Below are positions 44,878-54,276 of a DNA stretch of 64,000 bases, in pieces; position 1 is the first letter of the stretch; each line of letters begins with the position of its first letter. The notes beneath the pieces were generated by a model. That model was not told where the DNA came from, did not search any database, and worked only from the letters and a program-made list of their open reading frames with translations. The translations under genes and the position numbers were made by a program. Source of the stretch: Mastigamoeba balamuthi (taxonomy: Eukaryota > Evosea > Mastigamoebida > Mastigamoebidae); the NCBI GenBank assembly GCA_902651635.1, contig CACRSC010000004.1, positions 221,651 through 285,650 on the forward strand. Direction: 5' to 3'.

Positions 44878-45740
44878 AGAAGCAGCCCACCCCGCATACG
44901 CCCAGACGCCCGCTATAAATGTGTTGATGGCCAGCTGACCAGCACAGTCCAATTGACGCAAATCCGGTGCAGATTTTCTCTCAACGGATCTGGAAGAAAA
45001 ACCCTGTGTTCTCCTGTAGCTCAGTCAGTGCGGACCGCTGCTGGGGTCGACCAAATACCCCGCCGGGCACACCAGAGACCCCTTTGGTTGATGCTAGTGG
45101 CAGGGCTCGCGTAGTTGCGGTGTAGTGCCCGGCATCCATAATAGCGCCTCGAGAAGAGCGACCACCAGCTCTATGTGACAGTGCATTTCGCTGGGTTTTT
45201 TTCGAACCGACATCTCTCACACCTTTGGGCCGGTGTATCGTACCGTGCAGCCGTGTTGTGCTGCCCGTGTCTCCGTTAGCCGGCAACAGCAATCAATCGC
45301 TCTTTTGTCCTTGATGCCCGCTGTTGTTCTCTGTATCTTTGTTGCACACTGTGAGCCTTTGCTGCAGACCTGAGAAGCCGCACAGAAGCCGCAGCAGTCG
45401 CCCGTTGCCACACCACCGCCCCAAGTGATCTGCCCTGACCGTGGTGGCCTATCCCCGCATAATACGTGGCGCCGGTCCACTCCTGAGTTTCGTCGAGCGT
45501 TACGTGCGGACATCACCAGTCATCATACGTCAGCACACCGATTTTTGCCTTCTTTGTGTGGTGTGTGTGTGGGGCCTTCGTGAAGCAGGACCTCGAACAG
45601 GACCGCCCTCCTCTGCTCCCTTTCACCTCCTCAGACCCGGACACACGCGAGCCCGAGCCGCGCGATAGCTACCGAGAGCGCATAATATCGATCCTCGCCA
45701 GATCTTTTTCAGAACAACAAACCCCGGAATAAACGACACG
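44878..45740. other. intergenic
   Basis: 863 bp between the EF-hand gene and the DUF1336 gene. A TGTAGCTCAGTCAG stretch near 45015 recalls a tRNA D-arm but no matching acceptor or T-arm follows. I see no gene. Confidence 0.4.
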
Positions 45741-47400
45741 ATGAGCGGCGGCGGAGACTCGTGGTGGGGACTGACCAACGGTGCGGCACCCTCCTCCCTC
45801 CCCTCGCCCGCGCCCCTCCCCCTTTCTATCCCCTCCTCCGCCGCGGGGCCTGCAAGCCTTCCGCCCCCGTCGTTCAATTTCTGTTGCGGATTGTCTGGGC
45901 TGGCGGCTAGTCCAGATCCAGCCTGATCCATTTCTATCTTCGGTGCGCTGCGGGGGGTCCGGCGGCCTGGGCCACCGCCGCCCCGCGACGGGAGGTGCCG
46001 CGAGGGGGCAGCGAGAGCGCGTGTTAAAATACCCTTTTTCTTGCTGTGGGGAGGGGCTACAACTGTATTTCTCATTCGCTCGCGTCTGAGTGCCACGTGC
46101 CCCACCCCGAACGGGCGAGTGCAAAGCAGTGCACAAGCCGCAGTGCGCTGTGCGCGTTAACCAAGGAGGGGGTGCCAGCGCGTGTTTCGTTGACCGCGAC
46201 TGGTCATTTGCCGTTAGTTTGACTGAGCTTGGCCGTCACCGTGTGGTGTCTCTGTCTCAACTGTGACCCCCGTCTCTCCTCTCTCTCCCTCCCCCGCTCA
46301 GTGCTGTCGAAGCTCGGGATCACCGACGCCGAGCCCGAGGTGGCGCCTGAGGAGGCCGTCGACGAGAACGGCAAGTACGGGCCGCCGACGGAGGAGGGCG
46401 CGGCGCACCTGGCGCCCCAGCACACGGCGCTGGTGCAGCCCTACCCGTACCCGGGCACCCTCAAGCGCGCCGACGGGCCCCCGGCTGAGGGCGAGCTGCT
46501 CAACAACTGCTACTCGATCATCAGCGGCACCCTCTTCAACGTGCGTTGGGGGCGCTGGACTCGGGTGGGAGATTGATTATTCAGATTGCGCGAGGAGGCA
46601 AGAGAAACTCAATCTGCAAATTCAAACTGGGGGAAAACAAAGCACGGGCCCCTCAAACGCCCCGCGTGCAGGTCAGGGGCCGCGACTACCTCGTCGACCG
46701 CGTCAAGATCGCGTCCAAGGAGTCGATCTGCGAGCTGGCGGCCGTCGACGTCGTGACGCACACGGAGAAGGTCCCGCACATCGCCGCCCGCGACGACGTG
46801 CTCCTCACGTTCAAGAGCCTCCCCACCGACTCGGAGTACCTCATCGTCAACTTCCAGGCACGCCTCGCGCGCGCGAGCGAGAGAGATATCGGAAGATACG
46901 CGAATCTAACCCGCCCCGGGGGAAATCTGGAACTGCCAACGCAGGTGCCCTACGCCAACTACTGGATCCACTGGATCCTGTACTGGAGGCTGCCGAGGGA
47001 GGAGACCGAGGAGAACTCGCGCGGGTACAAGCTGCTCAAGCGGTTCATGAACCGCGACGAGCCCAACGAGTTCCGCGACACGCGCTTCAAGATCATCCCC
47101 AGCGTCTACACGGGCCCGTGGCTCGTGAAGAAGGCGCTGGGCAACACGCCGGCGATCCTGCCCAACAAGCTGACGACGGTCTACGTCTGGGGCGAGAGGC
47201 ACCTCGAGATGGACGTCGACGTGGGCTCGAGCGTGACGGCCTCGTACATCGTCAACCTCGTGCTGAGCTACGTCTGCCAGATCGAGCTCGACCTCGCCTG
47301 CGTGATCGAGGCCAAGGAGGACGCCGAGCTGCCCGAGCACGTCCTCGGCGCCATCCGCGCGCACCGCGTCGTCATCACAGAGAACATCCCCGCGCTCTGA
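45741..47400 (+). CDS. DUF1336 / EDR2_C domain protein
   Basis: Four exons, join(45741..45780,46302..46540,46672..46857,46945..47400), 306 residues. The bulk is an EDR2 C-terminal domain: NNCYSIISGTLFNVRGRDYL, DDVLLTFKSLPTDSEYLIVN, YANYWIHWILYWRLP, RFKIIPSVYTGPWLVKKALG, TTVYVWGERHLEMDVDVGSS and VNLVLSYVCQIELDLACVIE. In plants this domain sits behind PH and START lipid-binding modules; here it stands alone behind a short acidic N-terminus, as in many protists. A lipid-related role is inferred. Intron 1 is unusually long (521 nt). Intron 3 (46858-46944) starts with GC, is 87 nt long and has no in-frame stop, so a naive reading keeps 29 extra residues in the middle of a conserved strand. Confidence 0.8.
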
Positions 47401-47809
47401 GAGCGTCGATGACGTACTCGCGTGCTCTCTCTCTCTCCCTCTCCCTCTCCTCCCCTCCTCCCCGTGTGTGTGTGTCTGTCTGTCTCGCAGCCCCCCACTC
47501 CTCCTCACCACCTCGCACGGTTAGTGCGAGTGGCTGGGACACCGAGGGAGTGAGACGGGGGAGCCCCAACATTTGAATGAGATGGTCTGCGTACAAAATC
47601 AACACAAGGAAATCTCCCCCGTCGCGGGAATTCGAACTACGCTTGGTGCATTTTCGTGGTACGCATACGGCACTGGCCCGACTGGTTCTCGGAACCACAC
47701 GCAACTGACGGGCCCTGGAACCCAAACGCGAGCCATGACCCCCCCCCGCGCTGTGACGACACACCCTCGATAGCACACAATCGATAAACTCGCAGCAATC
47801 AGAGCACGC
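47401..47809. other. intergenic
   Basis: 409 bp with a CT/GT-rich low-complexity start (47420-47490). No gene supported. Confidence 0.4.
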
Positions 47810-48856
47810 ATGGCCAACAAGATGGTGGCGATCGCAGCCACTGGCCTCTGCCTCGTCCTGTGCGCGGGCATTGGCGTGCTGTACACGAAAGCCACAGCTG
47901 ACCACAGCAACGCCCCCACGTGCGGCACGAGGGCCAGCAGCTCCCTCTGCGTCACCCGCCCGTCGGAGCTTCAGCACGACGCGACCAGCCCTGCAATCGA
48001 CTGCCCCACGATGCCGATGACGTGCGCGATGTGGGAGAAGCTCCTCCCGCTCGTCCGCGAGGCCGCGGGCAAGGTGTTCACAGGGGAGACTGCCGCAGCG
48101 TGCAACTCGTTCGTCCGCGGCCTGCAGCAGCTCCCCGGACCGCTCGTCGACGGCCTGGCAGACGCGTGGGCGAGCATCGCCCCGCAGGCCCCGCAGATCC
48201 TCCGTAACACGTTCCGTCGCGCAGCGGCCAACGAGGCGATGTGGGCTTCCGGTGACCTGCACGTTGTGCAGTTGGCCTTGTTTGACATCCTGGCAAGCGA
48301 GGCCCAGGGCGCTGTTCTGGGCGCACTCGCGCTGCCGAGGGTCCGCGGGGCGACGCAGATGGCGGGGGAAGTCGTCGAAAACCTCGTCGACTGCCACTGG
48401 CGCCCCACGCTGGCGAGGAGCATCGGCAACTCGACGAGCGAGTTCTGGGCGGCCGTTCGCGAGATCGTCCGTGCGTTGGCCGCCAGCCCGATGGTGCCGG
48501 GCGCTGTCCTCGAGGCCAATGACTACAACGAGGTCGTAGCCCTGCTCTGGAATCTCATGGCGAGGGGCGACTACGCACCCGGAATGAGGCCCGAGGTGCG
48601 CAGGCTGATGAGGGTCAGCGCGCTGGTGGCTGCCCAGGTGGCTGCGGAGGAGCCCCAGGACGTGATCGAGGGCACACGCGCCCGCCACGCTACACTCACG
48701 ACAGGCATGCAGCGCAGTCTGCAGTCATGGGTGGATGACGACATTGCGTGGGCCGAGTTCGCCGAGGAGATGGCCGATGCATTTGTTGCCCTGGAAGAAT
48801 GGGTGGTGAGCAGTCCGGATTGGAATCACGGATTCCTGGCCGATCTAAGGAATTAA
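47810..48856 (+). CDS. unknown single-exon protein with N-terminal membrane anchor
   Basis: 348 residues, no intron. An N-terminal hydrophobic helix (VAIAATGLCLVLCAGIGVLY) may be a signal peptide or anchor. The rest is almost all helical and has five cysteines, four of them in the first third (APTCGTR, SSLCVTR, IDCPTMPMTC), which suits an extracytoplasmic or lumenal protein. No family motif recognised. The frame is supported by length, normal codon use and a clean stop, not by homology. Confidence 0.55.
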   Translation: MANKMVAIAATGLCLVLCAGIGVLYTKATADHSNAPTCGTRASSSLCVTRPSELQHDATSPAIDCPTMPMTCAMWEKLLPLVREAAGKVFTGETAAACNSFVRGLQQLPGPLVDGLADAWASIAPQAPQILRNTFRRAAANEAMWASGDLHVVQLALFDILASEAQGAVLGALALPRVRGATQMAGEVVENLVDCHWRPTLARSIGNSTSEFWAAVREIVRALAASPMVPGAVLEANDYNEVVALLWNLMARGDYAPGMRPEVRRLMRVSALVAAQVAAEEPQDVIEGTRARHATLTTGMQRSLQSWVDDDIAWAEFAEEMADAFVALEEWVVSSPDWNHGFLADLRN

Positions 48857-48899
48857 CAAACAGAACAGGGAGCCCGGGAAACTGTCAATAAAATTGTTA

Positions 48900-48970
48900 G
48901 GGCTCTTCCCGGAATCGAACCGGGGCCACCTGTACCCGAAACAGGTATTTTACCACTAAACTAAAGAGCC
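48900..48970 (-). tRNA. tRNA-Pro (anticodon CGG)
   Basis: On the minus strand GGCTCTT pairs with AAGAGCC as acceptor stem; the anticodon stem is CCTGT/ACAGG with loop TTCGGGT, so the anticodon is CGG; the T arm is CCCGG TTCGATT CCGGG. A TTTT tract follows within 10 bases, a likely RNA polymerase III stop. No intron. Confidence 0.92.
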
Positions 48971-49304
48971 TTGTACAATTATACTATCTATTGACTATTT
49001 ACTCGGGTGGAGTAGCCAACGCGACATCCCGTTGTGAGGTGCGGTTCTCTACCTTGTCCGCGCGTGTCCATTTTTCCGACTTGCCCCTTGATATTTTCTG
49101 CACCACTATCTCCCGAGATACACACACCCGCTCTGTATCTCCGAATTACTCGAATTATCTCGGACATCGGGCTGCGCATCACCCCCACAGTCCAGGATGT
49201 CCGCAGCAGCGCGTACCCCACTCTGCTGCGGCAAGTACTCAGTCGACCTCGTGCCCCGCTGCACTGCGTGCCAGCACCCCATCGCCGCTGTACGCACTGC
49301 ACTG

Positions 49305-49310
49305 TATAAA
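49305..49310 (+). promoter_or_regulatory. TATA-like element of the RhoGEF gene
   Basis: CTGTATAAAACCG lies about 180 bases before the first ATG (49489), and no other ATG intervenes in the 140 bases just before it. Confidence 0.35.
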
Positions 49311-49488
49311 ACCGCTTTTCCGCCTCCGGTTTTTAACCGATTCAATTCGTATCGCCACCGGCGCCCGCTGCTGGCGCCGCTTCTCGTTTCCCGGATCCGC
49401 CCGTGCACGCCACGCACAGGACGAATCGCGCGACGTGGTGCAGCGGACTGTCGTTTTTGCTCGGGCTCTCAGTGCCATCGCGTCGTCG

Positions 49489-52400
49489 ATGGCGGCCGCT
49501 GCAAACGTGCGCCTGCAACTCCTCTCCCACTTCCCGATTCGCAGGACTTCAGCCATGGGCCTTCTTGGACGAGCGCGTTGGCCCAACGGGTTTTGCAACT
49601 TTTGTGCAGGGGTTCGACCTGGCGACGAGGCAGCAGTTCTGTGATGAAAAGGAAAGGCTGCAGTCGGCGCTCTCGGACGCGTTTGCGACGTTTTTCGCCC
49701 CGGAGCTGAAGGTGCTCTCGGTCGACGACAAGCTGCGAGAACGCGTGTCGTACCGCCAGCGCGTTGTCGACGAGCTGTCCTCGACAGGTTTGAGAACTTT
49801 GCGGTTCAGCTTCGGCCGGGGGTGCAGATCTCAAAAACCGCCCCCTCGCCCCCTGCACGGCCCCCGCGGATACCGCGCACCAGAGGAGGACTACCTGGCC
49901 GACCTGCGGCTGGTGGACAGCGTGTGGCAGCCCGAGCTGAAGAAGGCGGGGCTGATGCAGCAGTCGGAGATGCAGGTGCTGTTCGGCAACTTCGGGCAGC
50001 TGATCTTCCTGTCGAGCGAGCTCTCGGGCAACCTCCAGCGCGACAGGGTCAAGCCCGAGTCTGACCAGCGCGTCGGCGAGCTCTTCAACAAGATGGTGCG
50101 GGCCGCCCGGGGGGTCTCTGCGCTGGCTCTCTCTCTCCCCCCGTAACCGTCGCTGCTGTGCCCCCACGTGTCCCGCAGATACCGTTTCTGAAGGTGTACA
50201 TCGAGTATTGCCTGAACCAGATCAAAGGCGCCGAGATACTCGCCGACGCGCTCAAGAACAAGCAGTTCCGCGACTGGATGGAAGTGCGAGCTCGCCCGCA
50301 CACAGCAACAACGCCTCTCTCAGCAAGGCAGCGCAGAAAACGAGGCACATGAACGGGGCGCTGAGGAGCCTCGACCTCGGGTCGTTCCTGATCAAGCCCA
50401 CGCAGCGGGTCACCAAGTACCCGCTGTTCCTCAAGGACCTCATCGCACACACCCCTGAAGGCACTGTGGCAGCTCCTCCTCCCTCCCCTCAGACGGCCAC
50501 TCTGACAGCCGTGCAGGTCACCCGGACCTCAAGTTCCTCAACGAGGCGATGGAGGCGATGAAGCAGGTGCTGCTGGACATCAACTTCCGCAAGAAGGAGC
50601 GCGAGACGATCATGCTGCTGTCGAAGCTGTTCCCCGACTTCTCGTGGAAGGGCAACCAGATCGACCTCTATGCGTCGCACTGCTACCTCATCAAGAACGG
50701 CAAGGCGGGCGTCAGCGTCGTCTCGCCGATCGAGGTGCTCGAGAAGGGCAGCTTCGAGATAGCGCTGTTCAACAGCGTCATCCTCGTGTACAAGCGAGCC
50801 AAGGACCACTGGCACGAGGTCTGCCACATGCCCACAGCCGGCATGTACCTGCGCGACTCCCCGATGCCCGACACGGTCCACGTCTGCTGCACCGGGAGGG
50901 AGGACTCCCTCGTGCTCTCCTTCGCGGTGGTGATTGAGAAGCAGCATTGGTGCATCGCCCTCAAGGAGGCCATCGCCGAAGCCCCGCAAGCAGCCCCCCT
51001 GGTGGTGCGTGCTGCCCTCTACTCCCTCCTCGGCACGCCGCGCTCACAGGAAGCCCGCGTAGATGAGACTCGCGACGCCACGAGACAGGGTGAAGGACAA
51101 ATCCAAGAAGGACAAGATCAGAGAGCGGGTTGCCAGCCCCATACCGCGAGAGAAGACGCCGGTGGATTCCGGAATGGCCTCTGAGCTGGGCGTGGCCAAC
51201 AGGCTCTCGCACGACGGCGAGCACGAGGCCGAGTCGAGCGAGAACAACGTCGACTCGCCCTCGCTCATGTCTGAGAGGTCGACGTCGGTCGAGGACCTAT
51301 CTGAGCTATCCTCCGGGAAGAAGAAGAGCGTCCCGATGGCCGTGGCCGGCTGGGTCCTGCGCAAGGGCGGGAAGAAGGACAAGCAGGACGAGGGGAGCTC
51401 GCTCAAGTTCGACTCCCCGAGCTCCGAGTCGCTCAAGGGCTCCACCATCGGCGCCGAGAACTCTCCCGTGTCGCCCGGCAAGGCGTCTGGGATGGAGCCG
51501 GAGCCTCTGGACGGGGCGCCAGGGCGCAGGTCCCGCAGCAACTCCGAGGCCTCTGCGTCGTCCCACAGCTGGGAGGGCAGCGACAGCGAAAACGAGGCCA
51601 GCCACACCAAAGCGCACTCCAGGAGCAGCAGCCACCCGGAGGAGTCCGTCTGCGAGGCGGACGCAGCGAGAGGAGGGATGCTGCACCCAGACTCGGCGGA
51701 CAGGACCCCGGGGAAGAGGCACTCGAAGCGCACCAAGACCCCGAGCATATCCGAGTTCATCTCGACGGTGATCAAGGACTGCAGAGGGCGCAAGTCCCCG
51801 TCTGCAGACGAGCCCAAGGAGCAGGCGCAGCTGTCGCAGGAAGACACCCCCGCGTCCTCCGGGTCGCGGTCGTCACTGACTGCGCATCTGTCTGTCCACA
51901 AGCCGGGAGATGCTCAGCAGCAGGCAGACCAGAAGTCCGACACGTCCCCGCGCGACCAGCAGTCCACCAAGTCGCACAGCAGGCCTCCGAGCGGCAGCGC
52001 GGAGGCTTCCGAAGTGAAGAGGACACCAAGCGGCCGCCTTCTACCGAGGGCACCCGGGGCAGAGGCCAGCGGCCAGTCGCCGAGTCCTGTTCCCGCTGCC
52101 GAGTCGCCAAAGCCCGCGGCGGACGGCACCCCCCACAGAACAGCGAGCGTAAGGCAGTGGCCGAACCACCCGCCGCCAGAGCCGCCCAAGAGCCCCAGGA
52201 CAGACACGCTCGACGCCCCCAAGAGCCCCAGGACAAACACGCTCGACGCACCCAAGAGCCCCAGGACGAACACGCTCGACGCCTCCAAGAGCCCCAGGAC
52301 GAGCACACTCGACGCACCCAAGTCCCCGACGCCTACGCCGGCGCCGGCGCCGACGCGGACGCCGTCCCCGTCTCCTCACAGCGCGGCGGAAGCGGCCCCG

Positions 52401-53051
52401 TCCCCGTCGCCAGCACACGGAGCACAGGCCGCGGCCCCGTCTCCGACGCCAGCACACAGCGCAGCGGAGGCTGCACCGTCCCCTTCGCCACGCGCCACGG
52501 TGACTGGGACCCCGTCGCCGACGCCAGCGCCCAGCGCAGCGGAGGCTGCCCCGTCGCCGTCACCCCGCGCCGCGGTGGCCGGGACCCCTTCTCCGACGCC
52601 TGCGCCAGCTGCAGCAACGCCACCGGAGGCGGCCCAGCCCGCGCCGTCTGCACATGCAGCGGCGGCAGCGGCACCGTCTCCGACGCCTGCCCACGACGCG
52701 GCGGCGGCTCCGGCGGCTCACAGCACAGTGGCGGCGTCCTCGCCAGGCAACGTGGTGCAGCACAAGCCTGCGGGAGCGCCACAGTCGCCAAGACCACATC
52801 GGCAGCCGGACGAGAAGGTCGTCGCTCCCTGGCTGGGGCGCGGCTTCCAGCCGTCGGCGATCAAGAAGGCCGGGGCCGCGCCGATACCCGTGTCGCCGGG
52901 CAGGGGAGCCCCGCCCGCAGGCGCCGCCGTGGAGGTGCCCGTGGCCCGGGTAGGCGGCAGCGTGGGGACACAGCAGCAGCAGCAGCAGCAGCAGGCGAGC
53001 ACAGCGCCAGCGAGCCAAGGCACGGGCACGCCAAAGAGTGCAGGCCCTTGA
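49489..53051 (+). CDS. RhoGEF with DH-PH module and long repetitive tail
   Basis: Seven exons, join(49489..49506,49553..49787,49884..50095,50179..50283,50337..50460,50517..51004,51063..53051), 1056 residues. The DH domain spans about residues 75-250: VVDELSSTEEDYLADLRLVD, QMQVLFGNFGQLIFLSSEL-type helices and the signature SFLIKPTQRVTKYPLFLKDL. A PH domain follows (WKGNQIDLYASHCYLIKNGK, ALFNSVILVYKR, LVLSFAVVIEKQHWCIALKE). It should activate a Rho/Rac GTPase at membranes. The last 660 residues are low complexity, with a KSPRT-x-TLDA repeat in tandem near 52187-52325 and Pro/Ala/Ser repeats. Intron 5 (50461-50516) needs a GC donor. The exon 5 start could be 50328 instead of 50337. Confidence 0.85.
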
Positions 53052-53440
53052 ATGCTCAGTAGCAGCGAGCGCGCAACCGCACCCAGCGCGACACACAGAC
53101 AGCAAACAACGAACGGTACAGTAGTAACCAGCGGTTTTTTCTGTTCCAGCTACGATTCCGCTTCGAGTTTCGCGATCCGGTTCCTGCCAGCACTCGCCCG
53201 TGCTGCCTCCTGTGGGGCGGGGGACTGCAAGCGCCACACACACACACACACACACAGTTGCAGTTCTGCTAACGGCGCGTTCCACCACCAGGAAAAAACC
53301 GCTGACCGGAAATGCGGGTGGATAATCTCCAGATTTCGGGGCCCGCACTAAGGTTCGCGTGGACGCCACGGCTGAGAACCGCCCCCACCGCTACGATCAC
53401 AGTATTCCCACTGCCCCCTCCGCACACCCCCCCCTCCTCA
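53052..53440. other. intergenic with (CA)n microsatellite
   Basis: 389 bp; 53235-53256 is a CA repeat. A GATAATCTCCAGATTTC patch at 53320 resembles others seen near gene starts. Confidence 0.5.
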
Positions 53441-54052
53441 ATGGACCCGGCAGCGCACAGCTCACCCCCGGCCGCCCCGCGCGCCGCGCCCTCGTCGCCG
53501 CCGTTCGCCGTTCGCCTTCCACCGCCACAGGACCGCANNNNNNNNNNNNNNNNNNNNNNNNNGGTGTACGCGCGACGGGCGGGGGGCCAGGGGGCGGCCG
53601 CAGGGGGCCAAGGCGGCGGCCAAGGCGGCAGAGAAGGCGCGGAGGCAGCGGAGGCACGAGGAGGACGACGAGCTCGGGCTGATGGAGCGAGAGCCCGAGA
53701 TGGCCGAGACGCTGGGCTGCCTCATACACGCCTCCAACAAGATGTACAGGTGCGCGAGGCGAGGGGGGGAGGTGGTGGGGGAGGGACGCGAGAATGGCTG
53801 ACCAGGAGGGGGGCTGGGCTGTGCGGCCGCAGGTGGGGGTACAAGGTGATGTACTCGGTGATGCTGGTGGCGCTGTTCCTGGCAGTGCCCGTCGTGGGGC
53901 TCTTCGTGGGGGCGCTGGACGTGTTCGTCGCGGTCGCTGCGAGGCCCGTGCTGCGCGTGATGGGGACGATGCTCCGCGAGGTGCTGAGCGTGTCTGTGCG
54001 CCTGGAGAGACGGCGGGGCCTCGAAGAGAGAGAACGCATTCCACCGGTCTGA
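53441..54052 (+). CDS. small single-pass membrane protein (incomplete, gap)
   Basis: The ATG at 53441 opens a Pro/Ala/Ser-rich N-terminus that runs into a 25-N gap. After the gap the likely frame is lysine/alanine/arginine-rich (KAAAKAAEKARRQRRHEEDD), then LGLMEREPEMAETLGCLIHA, with an intron 53750-53832 (GTGCGC donor), then YKVMYSVMLVALFLAVPVVG, a membrane helix, and a basic C-terminus to the stop at 54052. The charged coiled-coil-like segment before the helix suggests a tail-anchored-like protein. Function unknown; the frame across the gap is not verifiable. Confidence 0.5.
   Translation: MDPAAHSSPPAAPRAAPSSPPFAVRLPPPQDRXXXXXXXXXVYARRAGGQGAAAGGQGGGQGGREGAEAAEARGGRRARADGARARDGRDAGLPHTRLQQDVQVREARGGGGGGGTREWLTRRGAGLCGRRWGYKVMYSVMLVALFLAVPVVGLFVGALDVFVAVAARPVLRVMGTMLREVLSVSVRLERRRGLEERERIPPV
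53538..53562. other. assembly gap (25 N)
   Basis: Run of N in the middle of the small membrane-protein gene; the length may be nominal. Confidence 0.95.
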
Positions 54053-54108
54053 AGACAGCCGCATAGTCAGAGAGCAATTGCACCGCATTGCATTCAGCAT
54101 TCGTGAAC

Positions 54109-54182
54109 TTCCGAAGTGGTGTAGTTGGTAACATAAGCGGCTCTCACCTGCTTGCCCCGGGTTCGATTCCCGGCTTCGGAAC
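54109..54182 (+). tRNA. tRNA-Glu (anticodon CTC)
   Basis: TTCCGAA pairs with TTCGGAA; anticodon arm AGCGG CTCTCAC CTGCT puts CTC at positions 34-36; T arm CCCGG GTTCGAT TCCCGG-like with the standard GGTTCGATTCC box; TTTTT starts right after the gene. No intron. Confidence 0.9.
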
Positions 54183-54276
54183 TTTTTCCCTGATTCGATT
54201 GCCTCCTGAGGCGCGAAAACTGGGTGGGAAGATATATTCGAATTCCCAGATTTTGACATTTTTTATATCTTCTCCG

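Noticed and set aside
45010-45060. tRNA-like TGTAGCTCAGTCAG sequence
   Set aside because: No complementary acceptor arm or TTCGA-type T arm at the right spacing.
47600-47720. Possible minus-strand tRNA (AGTTCGAATTCC box)
   Set aside because: The flanks cannot be folded into an acceptor stem or anticodon arm.
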